Assembly (NCBI GenBank): GCA_019925795.1
Contig: CM034312.1
Location: 84,881,528-84,945,527 of the forward strand
Origin: Dendrobium chrysotoxum
Lineage: Eukaryota; Streptophyta; Magnoliopsida; Asparagales; Orchidaceae
Direction: 5' to 3'
DNA length: 64,000 nucleotides
The translations under genes were made by a program, and so were the position numbers. Positions 1 through 11,664 of this stretch are shown one piece after another (within the stretch, counting starts at the first letter, position 1; the number at the start of each line of letters is the position of its first letter). The notes under the pieces are model-generated. The model had not been told where the DNA came from. It saw only the letters and a list, made by a program, of their open reading frames with translations, and did not search any database.

Positions 1-2
1 AT

Positions 3-1975
3 TCTGCCAGAAAACTACGCCCTTACTTTCAAGCCAATTCTATTGGAGTTTACACGAATTTGCCGCTAAAAAGCATTATGCAGAAGCCAGAAGCATCGGG
101 CAGGCTTGTTAAGTGGTCTGTAGAACTGGGAGAATTTGATATCCACTACTTGCCCAGGCCCGATATTAAATCTCAAGCACTAGCAGATTTCGTAGTTGAA
201 TGCACCGTTCTGGTATCTGATGTACAAACGAGTGCTTCACCTTCTTCTCCATGCTGGACTTTGTACGTCGATGGAGCTTCAGGAAATTCCGGGGTTGGGG
301 CTGAAATTTTATTAATCTCTCCACAGAAGGTTACCCTTGAGTACGGGCTTCGACTCAAGTTCCCGGCAACCAACAACATAGCAGAATACGAGGCCCTTGT
401 TGCTGGGTTGAGACTAGCAATTGACTGTGAAGTCCAGAACCTAATAGCCCACACTGATTCCCAACTAGTCGCCTCTCAGGTGGAGGGGGATTTTGATATT
501 CACAACCCACAACTGGCTCAATATTGTAGCATTGTGAAGCTACTCTTAGCCCGTATAGGGGAGCATCAAATCATACATATCCTCCGAGAACAAAATGCAA
601 GAGCAGACGCTCTTTCTAAACTTGTTACATCAACAACGGGGGACATCTATAAGAGAAGATGTATCGAGGAGATCCATTTTCCAAGCATTCAGGGTCCATG
701 GGTCATACAGTCAATTGACGAGCCAAGAGAGATGTCTTGGATCAAACCCATCTTGTCTTTTCTGAAAGATGGGGTGCTACCTGAAGAACTCATAGCTGCA
801 ATACGACTTCGGAGACAAGCTGCAAATTTCACCATTATTGGCAACGAGTTGTATAAGCGCTCCTTCACTGGGCCGTATCTCAAGTGTCTCCCACCATCAG
901 AAGCTGATTACGCACTTCGAGAAGTTCATTCAGGAATATGTGGAGAACATTTGGGAGGAAGAGCGTTGGCTTACAAGATTATGAGATAGGGATTCTACTG
1001 GCCTACAATGAAACATGACGTACTTGAGTTTACACAAAAGTGTGAAAACTGTCAACTGCATTCCAACCTCACTCATACACCCGCTCTGGAGCTTGCATCA
1101 CTTCAAAGCCCCTGGCTTTTTGCCCAATGGGGAATTGATATAATGGGACCTTTTCCTATAGCAACTGGACATCGAAAATTCATTATTCTGGCTGTAGATT
1201 ACTTCACCAAATGGGTAGAAGCAGAATCTTTGGCGAAGATTACTGAAGCGAATGCCAAGCAATTCTTATGAAAGAACATAATATGTCGCTTTGGCATTCC
1301 TGCAAAAATTGTCACTGATAACGGGACACACAGTTCACCGGGAAGATCTTTACATTATTTTGTAAGGATTTTCATATTCAGCTCGTTCACACAGCTGTTG
1401 CCCATCCTCAAGCTAATGGGCAAACAGAGGTTACAAATCGAACAATTCTGAAAGGGCTGAAGACACGCCTGGGGAAGGCTGGGGGGCAATGGGCCGAAGA
1501 ACTCCCCAATGTCCTCTGGGCTTATCGGACCACCGCCAGAACTCCTACAGGGGAAACCCCATATAACCTTTGCTTTGGTACAGAAGCAGTCATACCGGTT
1601 GATATCGGAGTTCCTAGCTACAGAGTTCAGACTTTTGACTTCAATAATAACGAGGAGAGGCTTAGAGCAAATTTGGATCTCCTCCCAGAAGTAAGAGATG
1701 AAGCCTCACTCAGAACCGCTGCATACCACCAAAGAATCGCCCGTCACTACAATCAAAGGGTCAAGCCTCGCCCTATCACCATCGGAGACTTAGTACTGCG
1801 AAGCATTGAAGCCGCTGGAAAAGGCCCTCAGCGTAATAAGCTCTCCCCCCTCTGGGAGGGTCCTTATTTGGTAGTGGCTATGGTCAAGCCTGGAACCTTC
1901 AAACTGAAGGATGCTGGTGGAAAAGTGCTTCCCCGAACTTGGAACGTGGGCAATCTTCGCAAATATTATCAGTAG
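3..1975 (+). pseudogene. E1 pol remnant: RNase H, second RNase H, integrase
   Basis: Frame-0 translation shows the tail of the reverse-transcriptase-linked RNase H, then the second RNase H (LYVDGASG, NNIAEYEAL, HTDSQLVASQ, NARADALSKL), then the integrase zinc finger (HSG..CGEH then CENCQ), the catalytic core (GIDIMGPFP, VDYFTKWVEAE, HPQANGQTEV) and a C-terminal part ending in NVGNLRKYYQ. Against the E2 copy the frame is broken by TAG at 987-989 (CAG in E2), by TGA at 1269-1271 (TGG in E2), and by two extra bases (CA) near 1326-1333, which move the rest into another frame up to the stop at 1973-1975. The third acidic residue region of integrase lies in the shifted frame. No function is expected. 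Confidence 0.92.
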
Positions 1976-2710
1976 GAGTTGATACTGCTATCTGTCTATG
2001 TGTTATGTTTGTCTTATATTTTATCTTTTCCTGTAGTTGTGTTATGTATCTTTAAAGTTTTTCGTACATCCCTTATGTGTTGATTATAGAAGAACTTTTT
2101 TCTTGTATCCCTAAGTTATTCTAGGGAACTGTTATCTTATATTGCGAAGTAATGTGATATTCACTTTGTCGTGATATTGTTTCTTCTCTCCAAACTCTTT
2201 TTCTGTGATTCGAGAAATACACAATCTATATTGTATCTCAATCACTGAATGATCAATCCCAGGGGGATTTGATCCGACCTCTTTCGCGCAGGTTAATGTC
2301 ATCAAGCAAAGGCTTTGACTAACAACCTCGGATAGGTCAAGTATCCTAGAAAGATATCTTGAATATCAAAATCATTTGATGATCAATCCCAAAGGGAGTT
2401 GATCTGATCTTTTTCCGGACAGGTTAAGGGCACCAAGCAAATGCTTTCACTAATAACCCTGGATAGGTCAAAATCATTAAAAAAAAAGAAAGGGATATCT
2501 CACATTTGCTCAAGGCAAAAAGAGCTCATTAGAATACTCTCATCCAAACTGAAGTAAAACTAAGTGAATTTTATTTGTATGTGAGAAAAGAACATCAACT
2601 TCTTTATATATCACTGAACATCGAGTACACCAAATAGAAACACCGACATCGAGCATACATACAATCACTAGAAAGAAAGCAAAGTGATACAAAACAACAT
2701 CAAAGACATC
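1976..2710. other. Spacer between convergent pol and antisense ORF, with two 130-bp repeats
   Basis: This non-coding segment separates the 3' end of pol from the 3' end of the antisense ORF. It contains two units 130 bp apart (GATCAATCCC at 2251 and 2381), each followed by a reverse-complementary GGGAxTTGATC arm, giving a short hairpin per unit. The same arrangement with the same period is present in E2 (41659 and 41789). Tandem subrepeats in the 3' untranslated part are known for Tat-group elements. The convergent layout suggests a shared 3' processing zone, which is inference. Confidence 0.7.
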
Positions 2711-4388
2711 CTATAGAATCTCAACGTCATCCTCATCCTCCTCCAAGGCAAAAGCTCGCTGCAACTCACACTCCAGCTCTTCACCACCAGAGTCTGAAGA
2801 AGCATCACCAGAAGCCTGGCTAGGAGTCAACCCCTCGATCTCCGCTCCAGTCTTGCGATGTACTGTCCGAACACCCTTCATGAAGCCCCTGATGAAGCCA
2901 TCCTCTGTGCACTCTGCCTCCAAGGCCTTCACCTCCACATTATAAATATGACTGCGAGCCTCCTGAATGTGGTCCTCAATAATGATCTTGAAAGCATAAG
3001 ATTTCTTGAACTCCTCAATAACTGCAGACGGCAACTGCTGGGCCTCCTTCTCGGACAGTACACTCTGAAGCCTCTCATTCTCAGCCTCAAGGATCTGCTG
3101 AGTTTTTTCCTGCTGCTTGATTGTCGCCTGTGCCTCCACCAACTCTATATGCAGACGATCCATCCGTTCATTCTAAGAAGAGGCTGAAGTGATCTTGTTG
3201 GCCAACTCTGCTCTACACCCCTCAAGCTGATCCTCCACCACCTTCATCTCCTTCACTTTACTGTCATATTTCTTCTTGTACTCTCCCTGAAGGTATTTAA
3301 CCTTCACAAACTCTTTGTTCCAATCATTCAGAGTCTTGGTCATCTCGAGCTTAAAGTCAGAATACTGAAACAAGAGTATATCAGAAATATATTCCTTAAA
3401 AAATATATAAAAAAAGAGGAAGAAGTAAATGAGAACTCACCAACTCCTCAGCCCGCCGGCGGCCAATGCACTGATGGTTCAACACCTCTTCTGGAATATA
3501 TAACTTGGATGGAGAAACTCGAGGACCTTTGCCAACAACTGTCAAAACCTCATCTGCCCTCTTCTTCCTCGGTGCCTGCAAACCTTTCTCACTTCCTGGT
3601 CGCTTGGAGTGGTTCTTTTGGGGAACCACTTCTGGAACTCTAGCAGACTTCTTCAACATTTGAGCATGTGATCTCCCTGCTTGAGTAGATAATCCAACCT
3701 TGAACAAGTACTCTTCATCTATGTATCTACTCAAGCAACGCACCTCGTAGTGTAAAGCATCTAAATCAGGGAGCTTGAGTATCCTCAGCAAATCTTCTGC
3801 TCCAATGTGAAGGGGGACATGTAGCTCTTTAAACTTTCCCCATTTCTCCTGAAGACCCCAATCATTCTGCACATAAAAGAAGTTGCTGATCCAACCTTTC
3901 GAGGGGTCTCGAGTGCGGATGTCCAACCACTTGGACCTGAATGAAATACGTCCCTGCGCGTCGCTAAAGAGACGCCCCATCTGAGAAAGACAATCTGAGG
4001 AAAGTACCACTCCACGGTCTCTAAAAAGCACGATCAGGCCCATCACGATCAACATTGCTCTGTAGGAAAATTGAGACAAGCATACCCCACAAATCGTCAG
4101 AATGTCGATCAGTTCGGAAGGAGGAAATCGTAGTCCCGCTCGCAGACTAAATTCATACACCGTCACATATCCCGGGGGAGGGAAGCAGGCACGATCAGTT
4201 CTGGCCGGCACCTTCATTGCCAAATCATTAGGAAAATGAAATTTTTTTCTAAATGAGATGAAAGAGTTCTCAGTGACGGTGGAAATCACATCGTCAGCCT
4301 TCGGCGCCTTTTGGGTCCTCTTTGAAACTTCATATCGTTGCGCAGGACGGTCTTCTGAAAGATTTTTTGAGGATGCAGGATCACCCAT
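2711..4388 (-). pseudogene. E1 antisense ORF (aORF), spliced, one premature stop
   Basis: Two minus-strand exons, 4388-3441 and 3364-2711, are separated by a 76-nt intron with GT donor (GTGAGTT) and a pyrimidine-rich TTTCAG acceptor, both phase 0. Exon 1 (316 codons) has the domain often annotated as putative gypsy-type transposon protein (TDRACFPPPGYVTVYEFSLR, SKGWISNFFYVQNDWG). Exon 2 is rich in charged heptad-like sequence (KVKEMKVVEDQLEGCRAELA) and ends in a very acidic tail. An in-frame TAG at about 3174-3176 replaces the CAG (Gln) found in E2, cutting the protein inside the coiled coil. Antisense ORFs of this kind are a recognised accessory gene of Tat-lineage elements with no settled function. 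Confidence 0.85.
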
Positions 4389-5022
4389 TTTGCTTCCTTT
4401 ACCAAAGAGGGGCGCAAATCTAAGTAGGGAAAATCACCTACGAAAGACTGCGGAAAAACTCCGAAGTAGGAAAAAAAAGGGAGGAAAAATGGAGAGAGGA
4501 AGTGGGAAAGCCGCTAACTTCTGCGCAAAAGGAGGGGCGCCGGATCAAGTAGGGAAAGTCACCTACTTAAAAACGGCGGAAAGTCTCATAATGCCAAAAG
4601 CTAGAAGGCCAGGAGAAGAGGAAGAAAGGGGCATTTTGTCCCCTACCCCAAGGGGGTATTTATAGGATGAAAAGAGAGGGAATTAATGAGAAAAAGGGGG
4701 GGGGGGGGGGGGGGGGGGCAACTGCCGCGCGCTCCCGCGCGGGCGTCGGCGGCGGCCGGCCGGTTCGGCCGCCTACGCTTTACCGGGCTCCAATTTTGGG
4801 CCTGAACGGTCCAAATTCGACGTTTTTGGGGTCCTCGGACATGTTTTTCGACGTTCCGGACTCAATTTTGACACTTTCGGAGCTCAGCGGGGCCTCTATG
4901 ATTAGGTTCGAGCAAACATTTAATTTTTGGAACGCAATTTTTTGCGATTCGGCCAATGTAAAATATCGGAACAAGTATTTTCGGACTCGTGGAGCTTCGA
5001 CGTCCGAAAATAGGGGGGCAAC
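4389..5022. other. Region between antisense ORF start and 3' LTR, with G23 tract
   Basis: This is upstream of the antisense ORF and upstream of the 3' LTR. It includes a run of 23 G at 4696-4718, a GC-rich stretch (4722-4790) and a purine-rich AAAATAGGGGGG just before the LTR, the likely polypurine tract for plus-strand priming. E2 lacks part of that purine tract and has about 165 bp of different AT-rich sequence where E1 has the G run. Open frames here are not supported as genes. Confidence 0.6.
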
Positions 5023-6039
5023 TGATATATCGCCAAAAAATCATCTTGATCGGGCACGAATCTCAAGGAAAAACTCAAGTTGAAAACTTCAAAAATTAAT
5101 TCGGAGACCATTTAAACTCCGATTTCAGCAAGCTTATAGTCGAACTGAGCGTCTCGGAAATATGAATCCAACAACACCAAATTCGACTCAATCCGAGCCC
5201 AAACGAGTCCAAATCAAGTACCCGTAGCGCTGTTGGAAGCATCGAACAGCAATTTGAGTTACCAAACGGTCTCCGATTTTGACGAGCTTATAGTCGAATC
5301 GAGCGGCTCGACGAGACGAATCCAATGAGCCCAAGATCGCAGAATTCTGATACCATTAAGACCTTAAGATGCCCAATAAACGGTTCATGATCAAGGGATT
5401 CAATATGAGCCGTTCATCTGGATCACTCCTTATTTGCCCCTGATCCCTCACATATTTACGGGCTATGCCACTCCAGAAAAACTATAAATAGCCCCTCATT
5501 TCTCTTAAGAGAGGACCCAAGCCAAGAAGAGAGGAAGAGAAGAAGAGAAGAAGAGAAGAAGAGAAGTCTAGGAGGGAACAGTTCCTCCTCGACCACCGCC
5601 GGAACTCCGCCGGAACACCACGGAGGCACCACCGGGCGCCCGAGGGACGCCGGAGCTCCGTCCGACGCCGGAGCAACATCGGAATTCTGCCCGACGCCGA
5701 AATTCTACCCAACGCCCGAGTGACGCCGGAATTCTTTCCAAGTGACGCCGGAATTCTGCCGGACACTCGAGTGACGTCAGAATTCTGCTTGGCCTTGTAA
5801 CTGATACTCATTGTAATCTGATCGTCCTGAATTTAAAGGACGAATCAACATCGTGTATTTCAAACAACACTAGTGGAACTCTTTCAACTGGGCGTGGCCC
5901 CGTGGTTTTTTCCCTTTCTAGGGTTTTCCACGTAAAAATTATGGTGTTACTATTTCAATTCTGTTTGTGTGCTGGATATACGTATAACGCTGAGACGAAA
6001 AATTAAAATCTATCGCCGCGTATATTTGAGTCCGCAACA
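5023..6039 (+). repeat. E1 3' LTR (1017 bp)
   Basis: The boundaries TG (5023) and CA (6039) were found by comparison with E2, whose 3' LTR has exactly the same length and whose 5' LTR starts at the same TGATATATCGCC. A TATA box (ACTATAAATAG) at about 5484 is followed by purine-rich GAAGA repeats. From about 5640 to 5790 there is a short tandem array built on GACGCCGGAATTCT. The TATA box marks the U3 promoter; the R region should begin about 30 bp downstream. Confidence 0.9.
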
Positions 6040-7797
6040 AGTTTATTAATACTTTATCTGTAATCTCATTGTTAGACATGCATTTCTACTTGTGAAATCC
6101 TTTATTTGTTGATATGCTATTTCAACTAGCTCAATTATAACTACGGTAGTTTCATTCATTGTGCAGAAGCATTTTGAATAATAAATTGCATTCTCAATAA
6201 TAATAGGCGGACCATCTGAGATACTTGATTACTGCTCAATCGGTTACAAAATTCAAAAGTTGAATGCAGCTTTTCTTTTCCAGCAATTGTTATATGAAGA
6301 AAGCTGGTTTTTTTTTTCTTGCATTGCATGTGAAGAAAACTCGTAAAACTTATTGGACGTCATAGATTTGCTTTTAATGCATGTTGTTTTCTTACTTTAA
6401 CTCGTCAACTCTAGGTTTGAACTTTTCTTTCTGCATGGCCATGCAAGAGAACTTTTCATCTTAATCGAGGTTATAGAGCCATAGGGCATTTTGCACATCA
6501 GAAGGGCAAGGAGTTACCTTATCGATTTCCAACCATTTGTTCTCAAAAATCATGTTGGAGATTCTCTACTTTGGTGACAAATGACTTGGACAAAGCACCC
6601 TTTATTCCACTAGTTTTTTGATCTTTGTGTATTTATTTGAAATAGTTTGAACTTTTTTGTGTTAAGTTGTCTAAAAGAGTTAATGATTTATTACTTAGCT
6701 TTACTCTTGTTTCTGTTTCATTGTTATTATGCTATTTAGTTCTACACTCATTTTACTAAGCCAATTATATTCCCTTCTTTCATTTTTCATCAACGCCACT
6801 ATGGCATTCTTCATTTTCTTACATTTGTATGTTTCACCATTTTCTGTGCTTATTATTTAATGTGAAATTTATGTTTATGATTTTATCATTATATTGATGA
6901 ATAATCTCATTGGAATTCCTTTTTTGTGATTTATATAATGTTTTATGTGCATATTTTTAAATATAGGGGTAAAGTACAAACAAGGTAAATCATATGAGGC
7001 GAAGCTCACTTTGGCCTTGTAATAATTATCATTTTCCACTAAATTTGGTCAAAGCTTCTTTAAAAAAAAAAAAAAAAAGGCATGCTTATCAGATGGCTTG
7101 CATCACAAGTATGTTGTTCTCACTAAAGATTTGCATGCAGTAGTGACTAAAATTAGGAATAAATTGCAGAGTGACAAACAAGTTTCAAAATATCTTGAAA
7201 CAATATGTTATCTAATGGATTATGATAAGTTTGTATGATGAAGCAATATTTAGCATTAGAGATAATTATAAAGTTCTCAAAAAAATTTCAATCATAGTAT
7301 TATATTATGGGTGTGGAGTGTATTCATATTTTTTCATGCTGGTTGTGAAAAGGCTCACAAATAATATTCTTAGCGAGATATATGCTATTTGTAGTTCTCA
7401 CAATATCGATGGGAGTGGGTTCTATTGACCAGGGGTCTTATCTATGGATAATTATTTGAATTAGGTGATGCAAGGGAGCTTTATTACTTGAAAGTTAGTG
7501 AGTTTTAATGAAAAGATAATTAAAGAAGAATTAAAACAACTTATTTGGAAGAAACTAAATGGAAAGAGAAAAATTCTGGGGCATTGAGGAGGATTACAAG
7601 TATAAGAAATGTAGGATTGGCTAGGGATCTTGGTTGAAAGACAGTTGATAGATAAAATTGGCTTGGGATCATGTTTGACATAGAGTTGATAGATAAAAGT
7701 ATTGACATCAATTTGCTTAATTGTAGTAGGATGATTTCCATCATATAAATTGTTTGTGAGGACATTATAAATATATCTAATGGTTATTTTCATTCAG
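6040..7797. other. AT-rich intergenic, no gene recognised
   Basis: Right of E1 the sequence is T-rich with an A16-17 run near 7062-7078. An open frame at 7222-7428 (68 codons) has no recognisable domain or splice context and I do not call it a gene. This stretch is the left flank into which the solo LTR at 7803 was inserted. Confidence 0.6.
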
Positions 7798-7802
7798 GTT
7801 AG

Positions 7803-9593
7803 TGATGAGGACATCACTACATGGAAAGTTTATCGGAGACGTGGCCGTCGATCTACGGCCACGATCGAGTCATTGTATTTTTTATTCTTGTCTTTATTTT
7901 ATTTCATTAGTATTATGTTATTTTCTTGTTTTACCCCTTACTTAAGGGTGGTCATATGTAAGCCCTAGGGGCATTATTGTCATGTGTTTTGAGAGTCTTT
8001 GTATGAGGCTATTTATGGCCCTAGTATTAGTCTTTTGAAGTTAATGAATGACAAAAGAAAATTTCCTGCACTTTGCTTTGAGAGTTGAGAGCTTGAGAGC
8101 TTGGGGAGAGATCCCTTGGAGAGGGAATTGGATCACCCACCAATCTTGGAAGAGTCCGGATTCGTGGTTAGTTTCATAGTCCTTTCTTCCTTCCCCCTCC
8201 CTTCTTCCCTACCCGACCACCTCTCCCTCTACCTCCACCTGCCGGCCACCCCATCCCCATTCCCCCCTCCAAGCAAGCCGCCGGCCTCCCCCTCCCCTCT
8301 CTCATAACTTGGTTTCCTAAATTAGTTTGGTGTATATTTAGAAAGCATTTGAAATTTAAATTTAATTTGAATTTAAATTCAATACTTTCCTAAATTACCC
8401 AACTTATTTTAGGAAAGTTGCCTAATTGAGTTTATTTGAATTTATATTTAAATAGAAGGGAGTCAAACCTTTCATATTTCCTCTAAACCTAAATTAGGAA
8501 CCCAAATCAATAACCCCCAAATCCTCTCCCCCTTCTTAATGCGGCCGGCCCCATCCCCATTACCGCCCCCTTCTCTCTCTCTCCAATCCCCCCACCCGTC
8601 CCTTTAATTCCTACCCCTTTAAGAATTAATTCCTATTTTCCCTTTCCCAATTTCCCTCCTAATTCAAATCTGAAATTAATTTCAGAAATTTGAATTATCC
8701 CTTCTCAAACCCTAACCCTAACTCCACAAAATCTGAACCAACTCTCCCCTCCCCTCCCCTCCCCTCCCCTGGCCGGCCACCTCCTACATCCTTTCTCCAC
8801 TTTATTTTCAAGACAAACCACCAATCTCTTGGAGAAAAATATCAAGGACAGCAAAGGAGCATCCCCTTCAACCATTCTCTCCAAAATTACCATGAATGGA
8901 GGTTCCCGAATGGGACTACGGATTGATACATGACGATCAAGATCAAATCGATATCCTCCGGTCTCCTTTCTTTGACGTGGGTTTCGACTTCGATAATACC
9001 GTTGAGGAATACATCGATCACATCCAATTTATCTTGGTTGACGTGATCGACGAACAAAGGTCAAAGGGACGTTGGATCATCGCCGGCCGATCAACGTCAT
9101 CCAACGCTCCGGCTACTTCTTCACATCCCGTTAAAGGTTACATCATTCACCTCCTAAATATCCTCTCCGGCGCTATTAGCAAGCAAGTGAATAAGATTCG
9201 GTGGCGTTCCTCTCCCGAATCACAATAAGGGTGAACTTTTTCTCCTTATTCAATTACCTCTTCATTCACTAACCTTGTAGGTGATGACGGACTCGCAAAG
9301 GATTGAACTCCGCTTAAAATGCTAAAGCTTAGTAAACGTAGGGCTTGAGCGTACCTTTATTTGTTACTTATCTTATTGTTAATTTAGGAATTTTGATTGA
9401 ATACCTACTACTTCGCATGTTGTTGATTCTCTAATTTATTTTGCTTGTCCAAGTGCTTAGCAAGTGATTTGGCCTAAACATAGGCACCCCTCTCTTGTTT
9501 TATTAATGTTTTGGATTGCTAATTTTATATAATTATAATTGCCCACCTCAAATAATCGTGCAATTTACCTTTAAGCATTGTAGTTCTGCATCA
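7803..9593. mobile_element. Solo LTR, 1791 bp, 5-bp duplication GTTAG
   Basis: The segment begins TGATG and ends CATCA, a perfect 5-bp terminal inverted repeat with the canonical TG...CA ends. It is flanked on both sides by GTTAG (7798-7802 and 9594-9598). There is no internal retrotransposon coding sequence, so it fits a solo LTR left by recombination between two LTRs. It contains C-rich and CCCCT-repeat sequence at 8745-8772 and a candidate mRNA end region near 8040. The family (copia or gypsy) cannot be decided from the LTR alone. Confidence 0.85.
8896..9228 (+). CDS. Short open frame inside the solo LTR, probably not a gene
   Basis: A 110-codon ATG-initiated frame encodes an acidic N-terminal half (DDQDQIDIL, DNTVEEYIDHI) followed by a basic C-terminus. 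I recognise no domain. It lies entirely within the LTR and ends just before the GTGATGACGG segment. Chance openness is likely; it is listed because it is the longest frame in the LTR and has a non-random acidic composition. Confidence 0.15.
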   Translation: MEVPEWDYGLIHDDQDQIDILRSPFFDVGFDFDNTVEEYIDHIQFILVDVIDEQRSKGRWIIAGRSTSSNAPATSSHPVKGYIIHLLNILSGAISKQVNKIRWRSSPESQ

Positions 9594-9598
9594 GTTAG

Positions 9599-10931
9599 AT
9601 TATAAAATAGTTTGAAAACTCGACTTCAAGAAGAGATGAATGAAATATCACAATGGATATGAGGAAGAGCGGGTATTTCTTATGGATGATTTTAATGGAG
9701 ATACATGTTCTAGTAAGATGTACTATGAGATGATTACTAAAAATGAAAAAAAACAAGGGATAAGAATTCTATGGAGTAATATATTTAATTTCATAGGACC
9801 ATATGATCTTGCAATAATGAATATAAACTCAAACACATGGAAAAAATTGGGCTTTGTTTGGAGGGAAGTAAATGAATATAAGTCTAAATGATTTCTGGTT
9901 TAGAATCTATTATCATCGATTTGAGTTTTAATCCCTTTTTTCCATTACTGTGGAGCTTCGTATGAATTTTAAATCCCTTTTTTCCATTAGTGTGGAGCTT
10001 CGTATATATATCAATTCGAGCAAATTTGACTAAAGTGATGATCAACTGATACAACGTTACGTGAAATTACCTAGAAAGGACATCCATATTGTTTGGGTTG
10101 CTGCATGAGTCGAAACACGAAATTTTCCTGCTCACGAGGCTACAACACACAAATTGAGTTGCATGAGGAACGAGAAATTATGTATGGGGTGTCTTTATAA
10201 TATTATATATACACACACATGTGTGTATATGTTTATAATCTTATCTACTCATATGTATCTAATCAAATCCGCTGCATAAGTGTCGTCCAATCCTATCTAA
10301 TTCTTGCCATTGCCACCTTATATTGAAATAATAAAAAAAGATGGCATAAAGGTTCCCTTTCCCTTTTTGCAACAACCTATTCTCCTTCTCGTTTCCACAT
10401 ATTCGCTCCCTCCGTCGCTTCCTTGTAGCAGCTCCCAATCCTCCCCCTCTCTCAAAAAATATTCTTGTACCGATGACCCCGTCATCCTAATCAAGCCCGA
10501 CTGAACCCCAACCCTCAGCAAGCTCCAACCACCTGCATTCGTCAACCTTAGCCAGTTGATCGCCCTACTTGTGTAACTCGACCTTCAACCACTGTCAGAC
10601 CTCTTGCTCCGCACTTCTTCCTACATCTCCTCCCTTTTCCCTCTGGCAAGCCAACCCCTACTCCTCTGCCAAGCAACCCAAGTTGTAGCTTCGACCACCC
10701 TAGGAAAGCTCCTATACTCGTAGCCCAACACTTCCATCTCCTCTTCACAGCTGACACACCATAGCCTCTGATCTTATTCATTGGCAAACTGCTTTCTACC
10801 GCCTTCTCATTGCCAACCACCCTAGCCCACAACGACCCATTCTCGTCTCCCTGCCCCTTGCCCCCTCGTCACTCAAATTGTTATTGTCCACCATGCTTAG
10901 TAGCTAAGTTCCCTATAACCCTGGCCCCTTG
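9599..10931. other. Intergenic, no gene recognised
   Basis: The first part is AT-rich and holds a near-duplicate of about 44 bp (around 9930-9970 and 9973-10010, both containing GTGGAGCTTCGTAT). A palindromic TATATACACACACATGTGTGTATAT lies near 10206-10230. From 10330 to 10920 the plus strand is C-rich; frames there on either strand show no known domain and look like compositional artefacts. Confidence 0.55.
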
Positions 10932-10939
10932 AAACCAAC

Positions 10940-11656
10940 TAGGGGTGTAAATGAGCCAAGTCGGCACGTAAATCGGCTCGAACTCGACTTGTTAACGAGC
11001 TTATTGAGCCACAAGCTCGAGCTCAAATATTAAACGAGCTCGAGTTCGAGCTTGTTACAACTCGACCGTCGGCTCGCTAGCAGGCTTAAATTAATTAATT
11101 ATTTATAATTTTAACTAACATAAAATTTTTATGTATTAAAAAATATACTGCATTTATTCTATCATTAATATAATTATTATATAGTGCAACAGTTGTACAA
11201 ATTTTTAAAAAAGTCTAATTTGCTATTTCTTTTATTTTTTATTTTAGAAAAGGTTGCAGCAACATTTTAATTTTTCTGAGCTAATTAAACTATTAAAGCA
11301 GTAAAGCTCTGCTTCTTGAGAACAGAACAGTGGCAAATGTCCTTTTTTTTGGAAAAGCATTGTTCTTCTTCTCATTTTTTCGAGCCAGCTTCTTCTCCAC
11401 AGCCGGCACTTCCTAGTGATGACGAAGCAAAACTCTTTCGGTCTTTCTTCTTCACAGTCGGTACTTCCCCAACAACGACGAAGGAAAAGCTTTAGCCTTG
11501 ATTTCATCTCGAGTCGAGATCTCGAAAGAGAAAATAGACGAGTCGAGCTCAAGCTTATTTTTTGGGCTTGACACGAGCTCGAGCTGCTCTTTTGAGGGAC
11601 GAGTCAAGCTCGAGTTTGCTGCTAGTCGGGCTCGACTCGACTCATTTATACCCCTA
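10940..11656. mobile_element. Non-autonomous hAT-like element, 717 bp
   Basis: The ends are inverted repeats: TAGGGGTGTAAATGAG on the left and CTCATTTATACCCCTA on the right. Flanking 8-mers are AAACCAAC and ACACCAAC (7 of 8 identical), matching the 8-bp target-site duplication of the hAT superfamily. Subterminal sequence is full of GAGCTCGAGCT-type motifs in both orientations, common in this class of plant element. There is no transposase ORF. Confidence 0.8.
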
Positions 11657-11664
11657 ACACCAAC

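Larger units (their letters stand above)
1..6039 (+). mobile_element. Tat-lineage Ty3/gypsy retrotransposon E1, 3' part
   Basis: The left edge of the window falls inside pol. In order: end of the first RNase H, a second (archaeal-type) RNase H, integrase, a spacer, a large antisense ORF and a 1017-bp 3' LTR. A second RNase H and an antisense ORF between pol and the 3' LTR are known hallmarks of the Tat group of Ty3/gypsy elements. The segment is nearly colinear with the last two thirds of element E2 at 35765-45604, in the same orientation. The LTR ends in CA at 6039. The 5' LTR is outside the window, so its target-site duplication cannot be checked. Both coding parts carry inactivating changes, so this copy is dead. 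Confidence 0.93.

Noticed and set aside
4258..4665. 135-codon plus-strand frame opposite the antisense ORF start
   Set aside because: It is the complement of the antisense gene's 5' end and its upstream region, with an odd Lys/Glu/Gly composition and no domain. The equivalent E2 frame (43662-44075) differs in length and end.
10548..10832. 94-codon minus-strand frame in C-rich DNA
   Set aside because: No recognisable domain; open because of base composition.
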